In this document: positions 1 through 8,701 of the stretch, one piece after another
Layout of the letters: each line of letters opens with the position of its first letter
Position numbering within the stretch: the stretch's first letter is position 1
The notes under the pieces: model-generated
Seen by the model: only the letters and a program-made list of their open reading frames with translations
Told to the model about the DNA's origin: nothing
Databases searched by the model: none
From: UBA1479 sp040218445
Lineage (GTDB): Bacteria > Pseudomonadota > Alphaproteobacteria > Rhodospirillales > Casp-alpha2
DNA: 64,000 nt
Assembly: GCA_040218445.1 (NCBI GenBank)
Contig: JAVJRK010000016.1
Coordinates: forward strand, 133,682 to 197,681
Direction: 5' to 3'
Program-made: the position numbers and the translations under genes

Positions 1-504
1 ACTAAGGAATTCATCAAACGCAGCGGTGAATTCACGGTCAACATTGCGCTGATCGAAAACGGTGTCCCCATGCTGGGCGTGGTGCATTTGCCGGTGCTGG
101 ATGAAACCTTCCTGGCCGGCCCGCCGGGTGCCTTCAAACAAACGGGTGGCGGCCCCTTGATACCGATTGCATCCCGCAACGTCCCCGCAGCAGGCCTGAC
201 CGCCGTGGTCAGCCGGTCCCACGGGGCGGAAGAAGCAGACGCCTTTTTGGAACGCTACACCGTGGCCGAACGCATTGGGGCAGGAAGCTCGCTTAAATTC
301 TGCCGGGTCGCCGAAGGGGCCGCCGACATCTATCCCCGGTTCGGCCGGACCATGGAATGGGACACGGCCGCCGGTCATGCCGTGGTGCGGTTCGCGGGCG
401 GCGATGTCCGCACGACGGATGGTGCTTCCCTGACCTACGGCAAGGACGGCCTGGACAATCCGCATTTCATCGTCACCGGCAAGGATATCAGTCTTGACGG
501 ATAA
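1..504 (+). CDS. cysQ: 3'(2'),5'-bisphosphate nucleotidase CysQ (5' end outside the window)
   Basis: This is the C-terminal 167 residues of an inositol-monophosphatase-fold phosphatase. The frame is open from base 1, so the start lies upstream. The first visible residues, TKEFIKRSGEFTVNIALI, match the segment that follows the metal-binding DGTKEF motif of CysQ. Near the end, EWDTAAGHAV is the conserved metal and substrate motif. CysQ removes the 3' phosphate from PAP (adenosine 3',5'-bisphosphate), a by-product of sulfate assimilation and sulfotransferases, and acts in the cytoplasm. The stop overlaps the next gene by 11 bases, so the two are probably translated together. The family assignment is firm, but the N-terminal half cannot be judged. 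Confidence 0.9.
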   Translation, partial: TKEFIKRSGEFTVNIALIENGVPMLGVVHLPVLDETFLAGPPGAFKQTGGGPLIPIASRNVPAAGLTAVVSRSHGAEEADAFLERYTVAERIGAGSSLKFCRVAEGAADIYPRFGRTMEWDTAAGHAVVRFAGGDVRTTDGASLTYGKDGLDNPHFIVTGKDISLDG

Positions 505-1477
505 TGCCGCCAGCCTGATCGCCGACGCGACCGACACCGCCGCGATGGAGAAAGCCGCGCAGGCACTGCGGGCCGGGCAGTTGGTCGCCTTTCCCACGGA
601 AACCGTGTACGGCCTGGGCGCTGATGCCACCAACGACGATGCCTGTGCCGCGGTCTATGCCGCCAAGGACAGACCCGAATTCAATCCTCTGATCGTCCAT
701 GTGACGGACGCGGCCCATGCCGCCGATTACGTCACGGTCACGCCACTTGGAAAAATCCTGATGGATGCGTTCTGGCCAGGCCCCTTGACCATCGTGCAGC
801 CCCGGCGGCCCGACTGCCGATTATCGTTGCTGGTATCGGCGGGACTCGACACGGTCGCCATGCGCGCGCCGGACCATCCGGTCGGCCAGGCGTTATTGAA
901 AGCAAGCGGTCTGCCCGTGGCCGCCCCCAGCGCCAACCGGTCGGGCCGCATCAGCCCAACACAAGCACAGCATGTCGCGGCTTCCCTGCCGGGGCCGAAC
1001 CAAGGCGGGCCGCATCTTATTTTGGACGGTGGGGCCTGCCCGGTGGGCCTGGAATCCACGGTGGTCGATGCCACCGGAGACCGCGCAGTGATCCTACGCC
1101 CGGGGGGCCTTGCCCGCGAAGACCTGGAAGCGGTCTGCGGGCCGGTTGCGGAAAGCCATGAAATCGGCCCGGACGGCCCGCGTTCACCAGGCATGCTCGC
1201 GCGTCATTACGCCCCCGGAAAGCCGCTGCGCCTGAACGCCGATGCTGCCGTGGAAGGCGAGGCTTTGCTCGGCTTCGGCCCAGACGCGCCCGAAGGCTCC
1301 CTTAACCTCAGCCCTACGGGCAACACCACTGAAGCGGCAGCACACCTGTTTTCCATGCTGCACGAACTGGACGGTGGTCCGGCCGCCGCCATCGCCGTCA
1401 TGCCGATCCCCGATACGGGCCTGGGCCGCGCCATCAACGACCGCCTGATCCGCGCCGCCCGGACAGAGGATGCATGA
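494..1477 (+). CDS. tsaC: L-threonylcarbamoyladenylate synthase, two-domain Sua5 type
   Basis: The enzyme makes threonylcarbamoyl-AMP from threonine, bicarbonate and ATP for the t6A37 modification of ANN-decoding tRNAs. The 327-residue product has a YrdC domain over roughly residues 15-205, with FPTETVYGLGADA near the N-terminus and the SANRSG segment that binds nucleotide. A C-terminal Sua5 domain follows, opened by the SPGMLARHYAP linker, so it is the long form and not the short TsaC. The start is TTG at 494, chosen because AAGGA lies 8 bases upstream and no ATG fits. It overlaps cysQ by 11 bases and the next gene by 4 (ATGA), which suggests one translationally coupled transcript. Confidence 0.93.
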   Translation: MTDNAASLIADATDTAAMEKAAQALRAGQLVAFPTETVYGLGADATNDDACAAVYAAKDRPEFNPLIVHVTDAAHAADYVTVTPLGKILMDAFWPGPLTIVQPRRPDCRLSLLVSAGLDTVAMRAPDHPVGQALLKASGLPVAAPSANRSGRISPTQAQHVAASLPGPNQGGPHLILDGGACPVGLESTVVDATGDRAVILRPGGLAREDLEAVCGPVAESHEIGPDGPRSPGMLARHYAPGKPLRLNADAAVEGEALLGFGPDAPEGSLNLSPTGNTTEAAAHLFSMLHELDGGPAAAIAVMPIPDTGLGRAINDRLIRAARTEDA

Positions 1478-2055
1478 CCGTGAAAGGGGACGATCTGGCC
1501 ATCATCGTCATGGATTTGGAATGGACCGCCTGGGACGGCGCATTTCAACGCCGTTGGTCCGCACCGGGCGAGGAAATGGAAATCGTTCAAATAGGCGCCG
1601 TCAAATTGGCAGACACGCCGAACCTGGAAGAATTAGACGCCTTCGAGGTTTTGGTCCGTCCGCGCATCAATCCCAAATTGGACAGCTACTTCACGAATTT
1701 GACGGGGATCACGCAGGACTGCCTGAACCGTGAAGCCATGGACCTGAAACCGGCACTTGCCCAATTCGCCGAATTCACGGGCCCCGCGACGGATTTCCTC
1801 GGCTTTGGGGATGAATTGAGCCACATCGTGCATAACTGCCAGCTTTATGGGATGAAAAATCCCCTGGCCCATTGCCGGTGCGGTGATGTGCGCCCGCAGG
1901 TCATGGCGATGGCAGGCTTGACCAAGGTTCCCAATTCGTCGGATCTGCCCGACATTCTCGATTTCGAGCCGCCGGGCGTCATGCACCAGGGCCTCGCGGA
2001 CAGCCGCTGCGTTGCAGAGGCTCTCCGCCGGGCCCGGGTGAAGGGACAGTTCTAA
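1474..2055 (+). CDS. DEDDh-family 3'-5' exonuclease, ERI1/KapD-like
   Basis: This 193-residue protein of the DnaQ-like exonuclease fold carries motif I DLEWTAW near residue 14, with an EIVQIGAV strand after it. A segment FTNLTGITQ corresponds to the conserved LTGI stretch of motif II. The C-terminal HQGLADSRCVAEAL holds the motif III His and Asp. The wording of these motifs is closer to ERI1/KapD-type RNA exonucleases than to the DNA polymerase III epsilon proofreader, which suggests RNA trimming, but the substrate cannot be read from sequence. The start overlaps the tsaC stop as ATGA. Together with tsaC this hints at a tRNA or RNA maturation role, which is inference. Confidence 0.75.
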   Translation: MTVKGDDLAIIVMDLEWTAWDGAFQRRWSAPGEEMEIVQIGAVKLADTPNLEELDAFEVLVRPRINPKLDSYFTNLTGITQDCLNREAMDLKPALAQFAEFTGPATDFLGFGDELSHIVHNCQLYGMKNPLAHCRCGDVRPQVMAMAGLTKVPNSSDLPDILDFEPPGVMHQGLADSRCVAEALRRARVKGQF

Positions 2056-2076
2056 CGCCCTGAGTTATTCGGTCAG

Positions 2077-3402
2077 CTACTCGGCAGGTTGCGCCGCCGC
2101 TTCCGCTTCGGCCTTTTGCGTGAGGTGATCACGGGCAGGCAGGAAGAAGGTGACGCAGCTTTCAAATATAGCCAGCGCGCCCAACACCATGAACACCATG
2201 GTGAAGCCGCCTACCGTTGCATGCAGCCAGCCCGTCAGCGGCAAGGCTGCGGCACCAACCAGCAGTCCGACTAGGTACTTCAAGGCGAATACGCGCGAGC
2301 GGATTTCCTTGGACGTAAATCGGGCGATGATGGTGTCGTGGATCGGAATGATCGAAAAGACAATGAACATCATCGCCGTGGCGCTACCCAACACGCCGAT
2401 ACCGTGAGCATAACCGACTAGGAAGATCAGCGGCGCTTGTAGTGCTACGGCGGTCAGGTAAATCGGTTTCAGCCGGTATTTGTCCAGCAAATGCCCCATG
2501 ATTACCTGCGCGACGGAAGCGACCAGAAAAACGCCGAAGGTCCACATGCCGACCTCGGACAGGTTGACGGCAATCCCACCCAGGCGTTCGTCGAACAGCT
2601 TAGGCAGGGAATTGGTCGTCGAATTGAAGATCAGCATGCCGGGCGCGGAGGCCAGCAGGACAACGGCGATGGCCCGCTTCACCTCTGACACGGACGCACC
2701 AATGAATTTGTCCTTCTTGGCCAGAGGATGAGGTTCCGGGGCGTTGCTGGAAAACCACAGATAGGACGCGCCGATGACGATGGAGACAGCGCCGGGCAGG
2801 ATGAAAGCTGCGCGCCAGCTGATCTGGTCGGCCAGATAGCCGGTGACCACGGCCGCGCAAGCCACGCCGACATTGCCCCAAACGCCGTTGATGCCCAACT
2901 CCCGGCCCAGCGATTTGGCGTTTTCCGCCACCATGGCGATGCCCACGGGGTGGTAGATGGCGGCGAACACACCGATAGCCAAAAGCCCCGCAGCCACCTG
3001 ATAGGGGCCGTTCGCGAACCCGGTGAGAACCGATGCTGTGCCGATACCGATGAAGAACACAGAGATCATGCCGTGTTTCGACCATTTGTCGCCGAGCCAG
3101 CCCGCCGGAATCGAAAACGCACCGAAGGCGATGAAGCTCGCCGTCGAGAGGGCCAAAAGAAAACCGTAAGATCCTTTTTCGGACAAACCGTCCGCCCATT
3201 CGGCGATCGATGTAACGGCCCCGCCTTCAAACGGAAGTATGCCAAGGAAATCTTTGATCGCCGTGCCGAACGTCAACTGGAATGCCGGATCGAGAGAAAT
3301 CGACAGCACAGCCGTTGCGTAGATCAGCAAGAAAAAATGGTCCAGAAGGTGGCCAATATTCAAAAACAGGAACTGGACGCCGCGTCGGTCGAAATAATCC
3401 AT
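2077..3402 (-). CDS. MFS transporter, fosmidomycin-resistance (Fsr)-like
   Basis: This 441-residue integral membrane protein has about 12 hydrophobic segments. The N-terminus contains NIGHLLDHFFLLIY, which resembles the first helix of Fsr-type carriers. The stretch AAIYHPVGIAMVAENAKSLG followed by RELGINGVWGNVGVA matches the helix 4-5 region of that branch. Members export drugs or small metabolites by proton antiport across the inner membrane. The gene diverges from an AraC-family regulator 222 bases away, an arrangement common for regulator/exporter pairs such as NimR/NimT. The substrate is unknown. Confidence 0.8.
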   Translation of the reverse strand: MDYFDRRGVQFLFLNIGHLLDHFFLLIYATAVLSISLDPAFQLTFGTAIKDFLGILPFEGGAVTSIAEWADGLSEKGSYGFLLALSTASFIAFGAFSIPAGWLGDKWSKHGMISVFFIGIGTASVLTGFANGPYQVAAGLLAIGVFAAIYHPVGIAMVAENAKSLGRELGINGVWGNVGVACAAVVTGYLADQISWRAAFILPGAVSIVIGASYLWFSSNAPEPHPLAKKDKFIGASVSEVKRAIAVVLLASAPGMLIFNSTTNSLPKLFDERLGGIAVNLSEVGMWTFGVFLVASVAQVIMGHLLDKYRLKPIYLTAVALQAPLIFLVGYAHGIGVLGSATAMMFIVFSIIPIHDTIIARFTSKEIRSRVFALKYLVGLLVGAAALPLTGWLHATVGGFTMVFMVLGALAIFESCVTFFLPARDHLTQKAEAEAAAQPAE

Positions 3403-3624
3403 ATCAGTCTCGGTTCAGCCTTGGATGTTTATTGTGAGGATGTTTGTTCCGGAGAAGTCTGTTGGGTAAGAACGAAAAAGTGACCCCATTCCCACCGGCT
3501 GTGGGGCCCCTTGTGGGAACAAGGTCACCCTGAAGATGTAAAACCATGACGGCTCGACAGTCTTTCGGCATTCTGTCATTTTGTATCGAGAAATTGACAA
3601 TCAAGACACCATCGCGAGGTCTTC
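3403..3624. promoter_or_regulatory. divergent promoter region between the MFS transporter and AraC regulator
   Basis: This 222-base gap must hold both promoters. It contains an inverted repeat GACAG (3556-3560) / CTGTC (3573-3577) with a 12-base spacer, a plausible but unproven regulator site, and a palindromic GGGGCCCC core near 3504. No clear -10/-35 pair stands out. I see no gene in it. Confidence 0.35.
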
Positions 3625-4446
3625 ATGGACGGTACCCTTTTAACGAAGTCAGGCGGACCGACCCGCGAAAGAACCCATTTGGACAACGTCGAACGGGTCC
3701 AGGCGCTGCAGGACATCCCCCGTCCGGTCGTTGCCGCGGCAACGGACTACCCGGCCGGACAGGCGACGCGCTGGCATTCCCATCCGCGGGCACAGCTGGT
3801 TTACGGCATTTCCGGCGTGATGGCCGTGACGACGGATGACGGTGTTTGGGTCGTCCCGCCGGAACGTGCGGTCTGGGTGCCCGGCGGCATGCCCCATCGG
3901 GTCGATTTCCCGACCCAGGTCAAGATGCGGAGCCTTTGGGTCTGCCCCGATGCGGCCGTCAATCTGCCCCGTGCCTGCAGCGTCGTCACCGTCTCTCCTC
4001 TGCTGCGGGAATTGATCCGCACCGCTGTCGACTTGCCGGCCGAATACGATGCCGATGGACCGGCCGCCCGCATCATGGCGGTGATTCTGGATCAGTTGGA
4101 AGTGCTCGACCAAGCCCCCCTGCACCTGCCCTGGCCGGAAGACCCGCGCCTTGTCCGCATCGCCCAGGCCCTGATCGATGACCCGTCCCTGGACGACGGT
4201 CTGGAAGATTGGGCCAAGACCGCCGGTGCCAGTGCACGCACCCTGGCACGCCTGTTCGTCAAGGAAACGGGCACCACGTTCGGTGCCTGGCGGCAACAAG
4301 CCCGGCTTCTCAAGGCGCTGGAACTTCTCGCCGCCGGACAGGCCGTGACGGCAACCGCCCTGGACCTGGGCTATGACAGCCCATCGGCCTTCATCGCCAT
4401 GTTCAAAAAGGCTTTGGGGGTGTCGCCCGGGCGTTATTTCAGATAA
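3625..4446 (+). CDS. AraC-family transcriptional regulator with N-terminal cupin
   Basis: The product has 273 residues. Residues about 35-110 form a cupin-type sensor, with ATRWHSHPRAQLVYGISG followed by a PPERAVWVPGGMPHRV strand. The C-terminal 100 residues carry two helix-turn-helix motifs of the AraC/XylS type (DWAKTAGASARTLARLF and the closing DLGYDSPSAFIAMFKKALG). The start ATG has GAGGT 6 bases upstream. It is transcribed away from the MFS transporter at 2077-3402. Regulators of this cupin-AraC subfamily often control a divergent MFS efflux gene, so it is probably the transporter's local regulator. The effector is unknown. Confidence 0.9.
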   Translation: MDGTLLTKSGGPTRERTHLDNVERVQALQDIPRPVVAAATDYPAGQATRWHSHPRAQLVYGISGVMAVTTDDGVWVVPPERAVWVPGGMPHRVDFPTQVKMRSLWVCPDAAVNLPRACSVVTVSPLLRELIRTAVDLPAEYDADGPAARIMAVILDQLEVLDQAPLHLPWPEDPRLVRIAQALIDDPSLDDGLEDWAKTAGASARTLARLFVKETGTTFGAWRQQARLLKALELLAAGQAVTATALDLGYDSPSAFIAMFKKALGVSPGRYFR

Positions 4447-4588
4447 CGCAAGCACCGTTGCGAGAACAGGCAAGCGGACGTAAACTTTCGGCTTCTTAAC
4501 GCCGGGGTATCGCAGTCTCCCGGCCACGCCAAGGCGCCGATCAGCCCAAGCACTGCTCAGCCCTCCCCATAGGAGAGAGGATTGAGCC

Positions 4589-4927
4589 ATGGACGGATCG
4601 CTTCCGAACATTTCCCCCAAAGACCTGAACAGCCTAATCGGCACCGCCGCCTGCCCGATCATCATCGACGTACGCAAACGCCCCGCCTTCGATGCGGCCA
4701 AAATCATGATCGCCACCGCGGCTTGGCGGGATTATCAGCGTGCAGTTGAATGGGCCGCCGACCTGCCGCAGGACAAGGACGTCGTCGTCTATTGCGTGCA
4801 TGGGCACGAAGTCAGCCAGGGTGCGGCCGCCGTCCTGCAATCCAAGGGGCTCCGCGTTCGCTATCTGGCGGGCGGGATCGAAGCGTTCGAGGAAGCCGGT
4901 GGAAAGTTGATGTCCCGCGCGGGCTGA
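4589..4927 (+). CDS. single-domain rhodanese (sulfurtransferase)
   Basis: This 112-residue protein is one complete rhodanese domain. The active-site loop CVHGHEVS occupies residues 69-76, with the catalytic cysteine at 69. The IIIDVRKRPAFDAAKI segment at 24-39 is the usual DxR entry motif. Such proteins carry a persulfide on the loop cysteine and pass sulfur to acceptors in the cytoplasm. The SD GGAGAGAGG lies just before ATG 4589. The stop is one base from the convergent TauE-type exporter, and other anion-handling genes follow, so a role in sulfur or oxyanion handling is plausible. Confidence 0.88.
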   Translation: MDGSLPNISPKDLNSLIGTAACPIIIDVRKRPAFDAAKIMIATAAWRDYQRAVEWAADLPQDKDVVVYCVHGHEVSQGAAAVLQSKGLRVRYLAGGIEAFEEAGGKLMSRAG

Positions 4928-4928
4928 A

Positions 4929-5687
4929 CTAACCCAACATGCCGGAAAGCCCGTCCCATGTCAGCTTGATGCCGGTCAGGAACAGGAACACGTAACACAC
5001 ACCGAAGAACACGCCGTCCGACAATCGGCTTTGTCCCCAAAGCCCGATGCGAATGCCGACCGGCACCAAGGGTACCAGGACCAGCGACGTCAGCAGGACT
5101 TCTTGCGTGAACTGGCCCAGTTCCCAATAAGCCGGTGCCTTCATCAGGTTCACGGCCCAGAAGAACACGGCGAAGGTGCCCACATAGGCCCGCTTGGACA
5201 GCCCCCGGGGCAACAGATAAACCTGCACCGGGGGCGATCCGGCATGGGCGAAGAAACTGGTGAACCCGCCGCACGCTCCCCAGAACACACCGCGCCATCC
5301 GGGTGGGCGCTCGCCGTTGGCCTTGGGCCGCAGCGGCAGCCAATGATCCAGGGTAAAGAAGATTGCGATCAGGCCGACCATCAGGCGCGCGCCATCTTCG
5401 GTCATGAACTGGAACCCGGCCCAGCCGATCAAGGTGCCCACCGCCGCCCCCGGCAGCATGAACTTCAAATCACCGGCACTGAAATCCTTGCGGTAGACCC
5501 AGATATTAATGAAGTCGATGGACATCAGCACCGGCAACATGATCGCGGCGGCAACCGGCACGGGCACGATCAAGGACATCATCGGCACGGCAACCAGCGC
5601 CAGCCCCGACCCGAAGCCGCCTTTGGAGATGCCGGCGATCAGGACGGCCGGCACCGCCAGAAAATAGAACAGAGGATCTTGGATCAT
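4929..5687 (-). CDS. TauE/SafE-family sulfite or organosulfonate exporter
   Basis: This 252-residue membrane protein has about seven to eight hydrophobic helices. Near its start is the family signature LIAGISKGGFGSGLALVAVP, and a second-half repeat carries GGFTSFFAHAGSPPVQVYLL. TauE/SafE proteins export sulfite, sulfoacetate or related anions across the inner membrane. The start at 5687 (MIQDPLFYF) is preferred over a longer frame because the extra 50 residues are low-complexity arginine and proline and overlap the upstream gene. The ATG begins one base after the stop of the MFS gene, so the two are likely translationally coupled. The substrate is not determinable, though the nearby rhodanese is consistent with sulfur anions. 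Confidence 0.87.
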   Translation of the reverse strand: MIQDPLFYFLAVPAVLIAGISKGGFGSGLALVAVPMMSLIVPVPVAAAIMLPVLMSIDFINIWVYRKDFSAGDLKFMLPGAAVGTLIGWAGFQFMTEDGARLMVGLIAIFFTLDHWLPLRPKANGERPPGWRGVFWGACGGFTSFFAHAGSPPVQVYLLPRGLSKRAYVGTFAVFFWAVNLMKAPAYWELGQFTQEVLLTSLVLVPLVPVGIRIGLWGQSRLSDGVFFGVCYVFLFLTGIKLTWDGLSGMLG

Positions 5688-5688
5688 A

Positions 5689-7257
5689 TCAGGGGGAGGG
5701 TCCGTCGGTGGAAGGAGACACGGTGGGCGGCGTTGCCGGGCTGTCGGGCGGGTCGTCCTTGCGGCGACGGCGACGGGCACCGACGTTTCGGAACAACAGT
5801 TCCATGGGATAGGTTGCGGCCGCGCGCAGCCCCGCAACGGACGTCAGGTTGCGCATCCCCTGCCGGGCAGAAGCCATCAGTTCTTCCAGCACGATATCTT
5901 CCTCGACCTCGCCGACCTCTTTCACTTGGCGCAAACGGTTGAGCGAAAGAAAGCCCAGGATCGCGGCCAGGCCGAAGAAGAAGTCCCAATGGCGCAGATT
6001 GATGGCCTGGAACACATGACGAGTTTCGGGTTCGGTCCAGCGCAGGATCAAGGTCAGTTCCCGGTCCATGAACCAATCGGCAAACAAACCGCCGAATACG
6101 GGAGCGACGCCCGCGCAGACTGCCGTCACCAACGACGACACGGAAAGATAGGCCGCCGCCCCGCCGCGAGGAGCCAGCTTCAAACCGATGTTACCCGATG
6201 CCAGGGTAACCCCGGCCGTCGATACGCCCGTCAGGATATGGATGACGATCAACAGCGGAATGGTCAGCACATGTTTTTCCGGCAGGGTCGTGAAGGTCCA
6301 AAGAAAGATCGACAGCACGAACAGGGGCGCCGCGACGGTCAGCACACCTTTGTTGGAAAACCGGTCCGCGATCCGCCCCCACGTCTTCATCACGGCGAAA
6401 TTGGCTGCCTGGCTGACGATCAGCAGAACCGTGACCATGGTGACGCTGAGCCCCAGACGCCTGTAGAGGTAGACCGTGAAAAACGGCGCTGCCAGATTGA
6501 TCGCGAAATTCCACGAACCCAAAAAAATGATGAGGTTGCGGAAATTCACGTCCTTGAGCGGTTGCGCCAAGCGCTCCGGCAAGGGCAGGTGCCGTTCCGC
6601 CGATGGCATGGCGGGCTCGGGGATGCGGACCATGCAGTACACGCTGATGCCTCCGCAGATGAACGCCAGCGTCAAAAGAACGGAATAGCCATGAGCCTTC
6701 CAATCGGGCAGCAGGCGCGCCCATTCATCGACGAAGATGCCGGCGGCAAGGCTGACCGCCATGCCCATTCCAGTCATCCACATCAGCCGGTTCGCGAAAA
6801 ATGATCCCATGCGATGTTCGGGCACCAGATCACGAATCCAGGAATTGAACGAACAGCCGACGAAGGCACCCAGGGTGTAACGCAGGGTCAGCCCGACCAG
6901 CAGCAGGGCCAGTCCAGCCTCTTTCGACGGCATGAAGACCGCCGCCGCCATGACCAGCAGCATGGGCCGGCTCGCCGCACCGAAGATGACGGCCAGGAAC
7001 CGCCGGCGGCGAACTTTCTCGACCACCTGCACGGCGGGCAGCAAGGCAAGCTGTCCCAGATTGGGCAGAGCGGCGAGCAGCCCGATGGCAAGGTTCGATG
7101 CATCAAGGTACAGGGCATAGGCGACCAGGATGGGGCCAAGCGCCAGCGTCTCCATCCCCTGGGACCAAATGCCGTTACGCAACAGCCATTTCAGGCCGGT
7201 TTCGACCTCGGCCTCGTTGAGGGTGTCGGAGGGCGCCAGGCGCTCAGCGATGGACAT
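5689..7257 (-). CDS. MFS transporter, 522 residues
   Basis: This membrane protein has about 12 predicted helices and a cytoplasmic N-terminus. KVRRRRFLAVIFGAASRPML is the basic loop 2-3 region typical of the major facilitator superfamily. A long central loop around residues 210-230 (EPAMPSAERHLPLPERL) separates the two six-helix halves, and the tail is a hydrophilic 60 residues ending in a basic RRRRK cluster. The gene lies 19 bases downstream of the YffB-like gene and one base upstream of the TauE-like gene, which suggests a three-gene minus-strand operon. No substrate-specific motif is recognised. Confidence 0.82.
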   Translation of the reverse strand: MSIAERLAPSDTLNEAEVETGLKWLLRNGIWSQGMETLALGPILVAYALYLDASNLAIGLLAALPNLGQLALLPAVQVVEKVRRRRFLAVIFGAASRPMLLVMAAAVFMPSKEAGLALLLVGLTLRYTLGAFVGCSFNSWIRDLVPEHRMGSFFANRLMWMTGMGMAVSLAAGIFVDEWARLLPDWKAHGYSVLLTLAFICGGISVYCMVRIPEPAMPSAERHLPLPERLAQPLKDVNFRNLIIFLGSWNFAINLAAPFFTVYLYRRLGLSVTMVTVLLIVSQAANFAVMKTWGRIADRFSNKGVLTVAAPLFVLSIFLWTFTTLPEKHVLTIPLLIVIHILTGVSTAGVTLASGNIGLKLAPRGGAAAYLSVSSLVTAVCAGVAPVFGGLFADWFMDRELTLILRWTEPETRHVFQAINLRHWDFFFGLAAILGFLSLNRLRQVKEVGEVEEDIVLEELMASARQGMRNLTSVAGLRAAATYPMELLFRNVGARRRRRKDDPPDSPATPPTVSPSTDGPSP

Positions 7258-7276
7258 GCCCTGCTCCGTCCGGCCT

Positions 7277-7621
7277 TTAGGACTTCAGCGCTTGTTTCTG
7301 CGCATCACGGAAACCGACGATCACCGCGTCCCCGGTAATGAACACAGGTCTTTTGATCAGTGTCGGATGCTCGCCCAACAGGGCTTTCGCCTTGGCCGCG
7401 TCGAGATCGTTTTTATCCGCGTCATCCAGGTTCCGCCAGGTGGTCGACGATTTATTGACCAACGTTTCCCATCCGGCGACATCGACCCAATGCGCCAGAT
7501 CGGCTGCAGGCACGCCATCGGCGCGGACATCTTTGGATTCAAACGCGATGCCTTCGTCGGCTAGCCACTTCAGCGCTTTCTTGCAGGTATCACAGGTCTT
7601 CAGTCCCCAGACGGTCAGCAT
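7277..7621 (-). CDS. ArsC/Spx-family thioredoxin-fold protein, YffB-like
   Basis: This 114-residue protein starts MLTVWGLKTCDTCKKALKWL, with a CxxC centre (CDTC) at residues 10-13 as in Spx/YffB-type relatives of arsenate reductase. LGEHPTLIKRPVF is the conserved substrate-binding loop of the ArsC fold with the cis-proline region. Start 7621 is chosen because family members begin directly at this strand and GGGAG sits 5 bases upstream. An alternative ATG at 7633 would add four residues. It leads the MFS and TauE genes on the same strand. YffB-type proteins bind glutathione, but their cellular role is not well defined. Confidence 0.82.
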   Translation of the reverse strand: MLTVWGLKTCDTCKKALKWLADEGIAFESKDVRADGVPAADLAHWVDVAGWETLVNKSSTTWRNLDDADKNDLDAAKAKALLGEHPTLIKRPVFITGDAVIVGFRDAQKQALKS

Positions 7622-7754
7622 GTCCTCTCCCATTTTCTGTTCGCCGTTTACGATACGGGTTCTAGCCCCTATATGTCATCGGCATTGATTTTTGCCAAGC
7701 CGCCCCCCGGCGGCACGTCGCCCGGAATGTTCCACAGAGCAGAGGCACCCCAAC

Positions 7755-8543
7755 ATGCTGGCCCTGATCTCCCCCGCCAAGAAATTGGATTTCGAATCCG
7801 ATCCGACGCTGGACACACACACCCAGCCCGATTTCCTGCCCCAATCGAAAAAACTGGTCGGGGCCGCGCGCAAATTATCGCGCCAGGACCTGCGCAATCT
7901 GATGGGCATCAGCGAAAAACTCGCCGATCAGAATTTTCAGCGCTTCAAGGAATTCAAACCGCCGTTCGATCTGAACAATGCCAAGCAGGCGGCCATGGTG
8001 TTCAACGGCGACACTTACGTCGGACTGCGGGCACGCGAAATGTCGAAAGACGACCTGGAATACGCCCAGGATCATCTGCGTATTCTGTCGGGACTTTACG
8101 GCGTGTTGCGCCCGTTGGACCTGATCCAACCCTACCGGCTGGAAATGGGATTGAAGTTCAAGAATCCCGGCGGGGAAAACCTGTATGAATTTTGGAACGG
8201 CAAGCTTGCCAAAGCGATCGATCAGGCCGTCGCCGATCACAAGGATCCGACCATCGTGAACTTGGCGTCCAACGAATATTTCAAGGCCATCGACGCAAAG
8301 TCCCTGAAGGCTCCCGTCATCACACCGGTGTTCAAGGAAATCAATCAGGGCCAGGCCCGCGTGATCGGCCTGTTCGCCAAACAGGCGCGCGGCATGATGG
8401 CCCGTTTCATGATCACCAAACGCATCGAAACGGCGGATGGTCTTAAAAAGTTCACAGACGGCGGATACCGCTTTCAGGCAGAACAGAGCGACGACAAGAC
8501 CTGGGTGTTCACCCGGCCGCAGCCGCCCAAGGCCAGCAAATAG
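7755..8543 (+). CDS. yaaA: peroxide stress protein YaaA (DUF328)
   Basis: The 262-residue product begins MLALISPAKKLDFES, the family's N-terminal signature, and contains LSGLYGVLRPLDLIQPYRLE in the middle. VNLASNEYFKAI and a C-terminal KQARGMMARFMITKR complete the set of DUF328 motifs. In E. coli YaaA lowers free intracellular iron under hydrogen peroxide stress and binds DNA. The start at 7755 agrees with family length, and AGAGG lies about 9 bases upstream. It diverges from the thioredoxin-fold gene at 7621. Confidence 0.94.
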   Translation: MLALISPAKKLDFESDPTLDTHTQPDFLPQSKKLVGAARKLSRQDLRNLMGISEKLADQNFQRFKEFKPPFDLNNAKQAAMVFNGDTYVGLRAREMSKDDLEYAQDHLRILSGLYGVLRPLDLIQPYRLEMGLKFKNPGGENLYEFWNGKLAKAIDQAVADHKDPTIVNLASNEYFKAIDAKSLKAPVITPVFKEINQGQARVIGLFAKQARGMMARFMITKRIETADGLKKFTDGGYRFQAEQSDDKTWVFTRPQPPKASK

Positions 8544-8701
8544 ATATGGCACACCGCATGGCGGCGGACTAAAATCCAGCAATCCGGGCAGACGGCAGAC
8601 GCCCGGGACCATCAGGCGGATTTCCGTCCAAGATCTGCCCTGACGCAAGCCCGACCCGGCGCCCAGCGGTTCCGGGTGGTTGCTTGACGAAAGGGAGTGT
8701 C

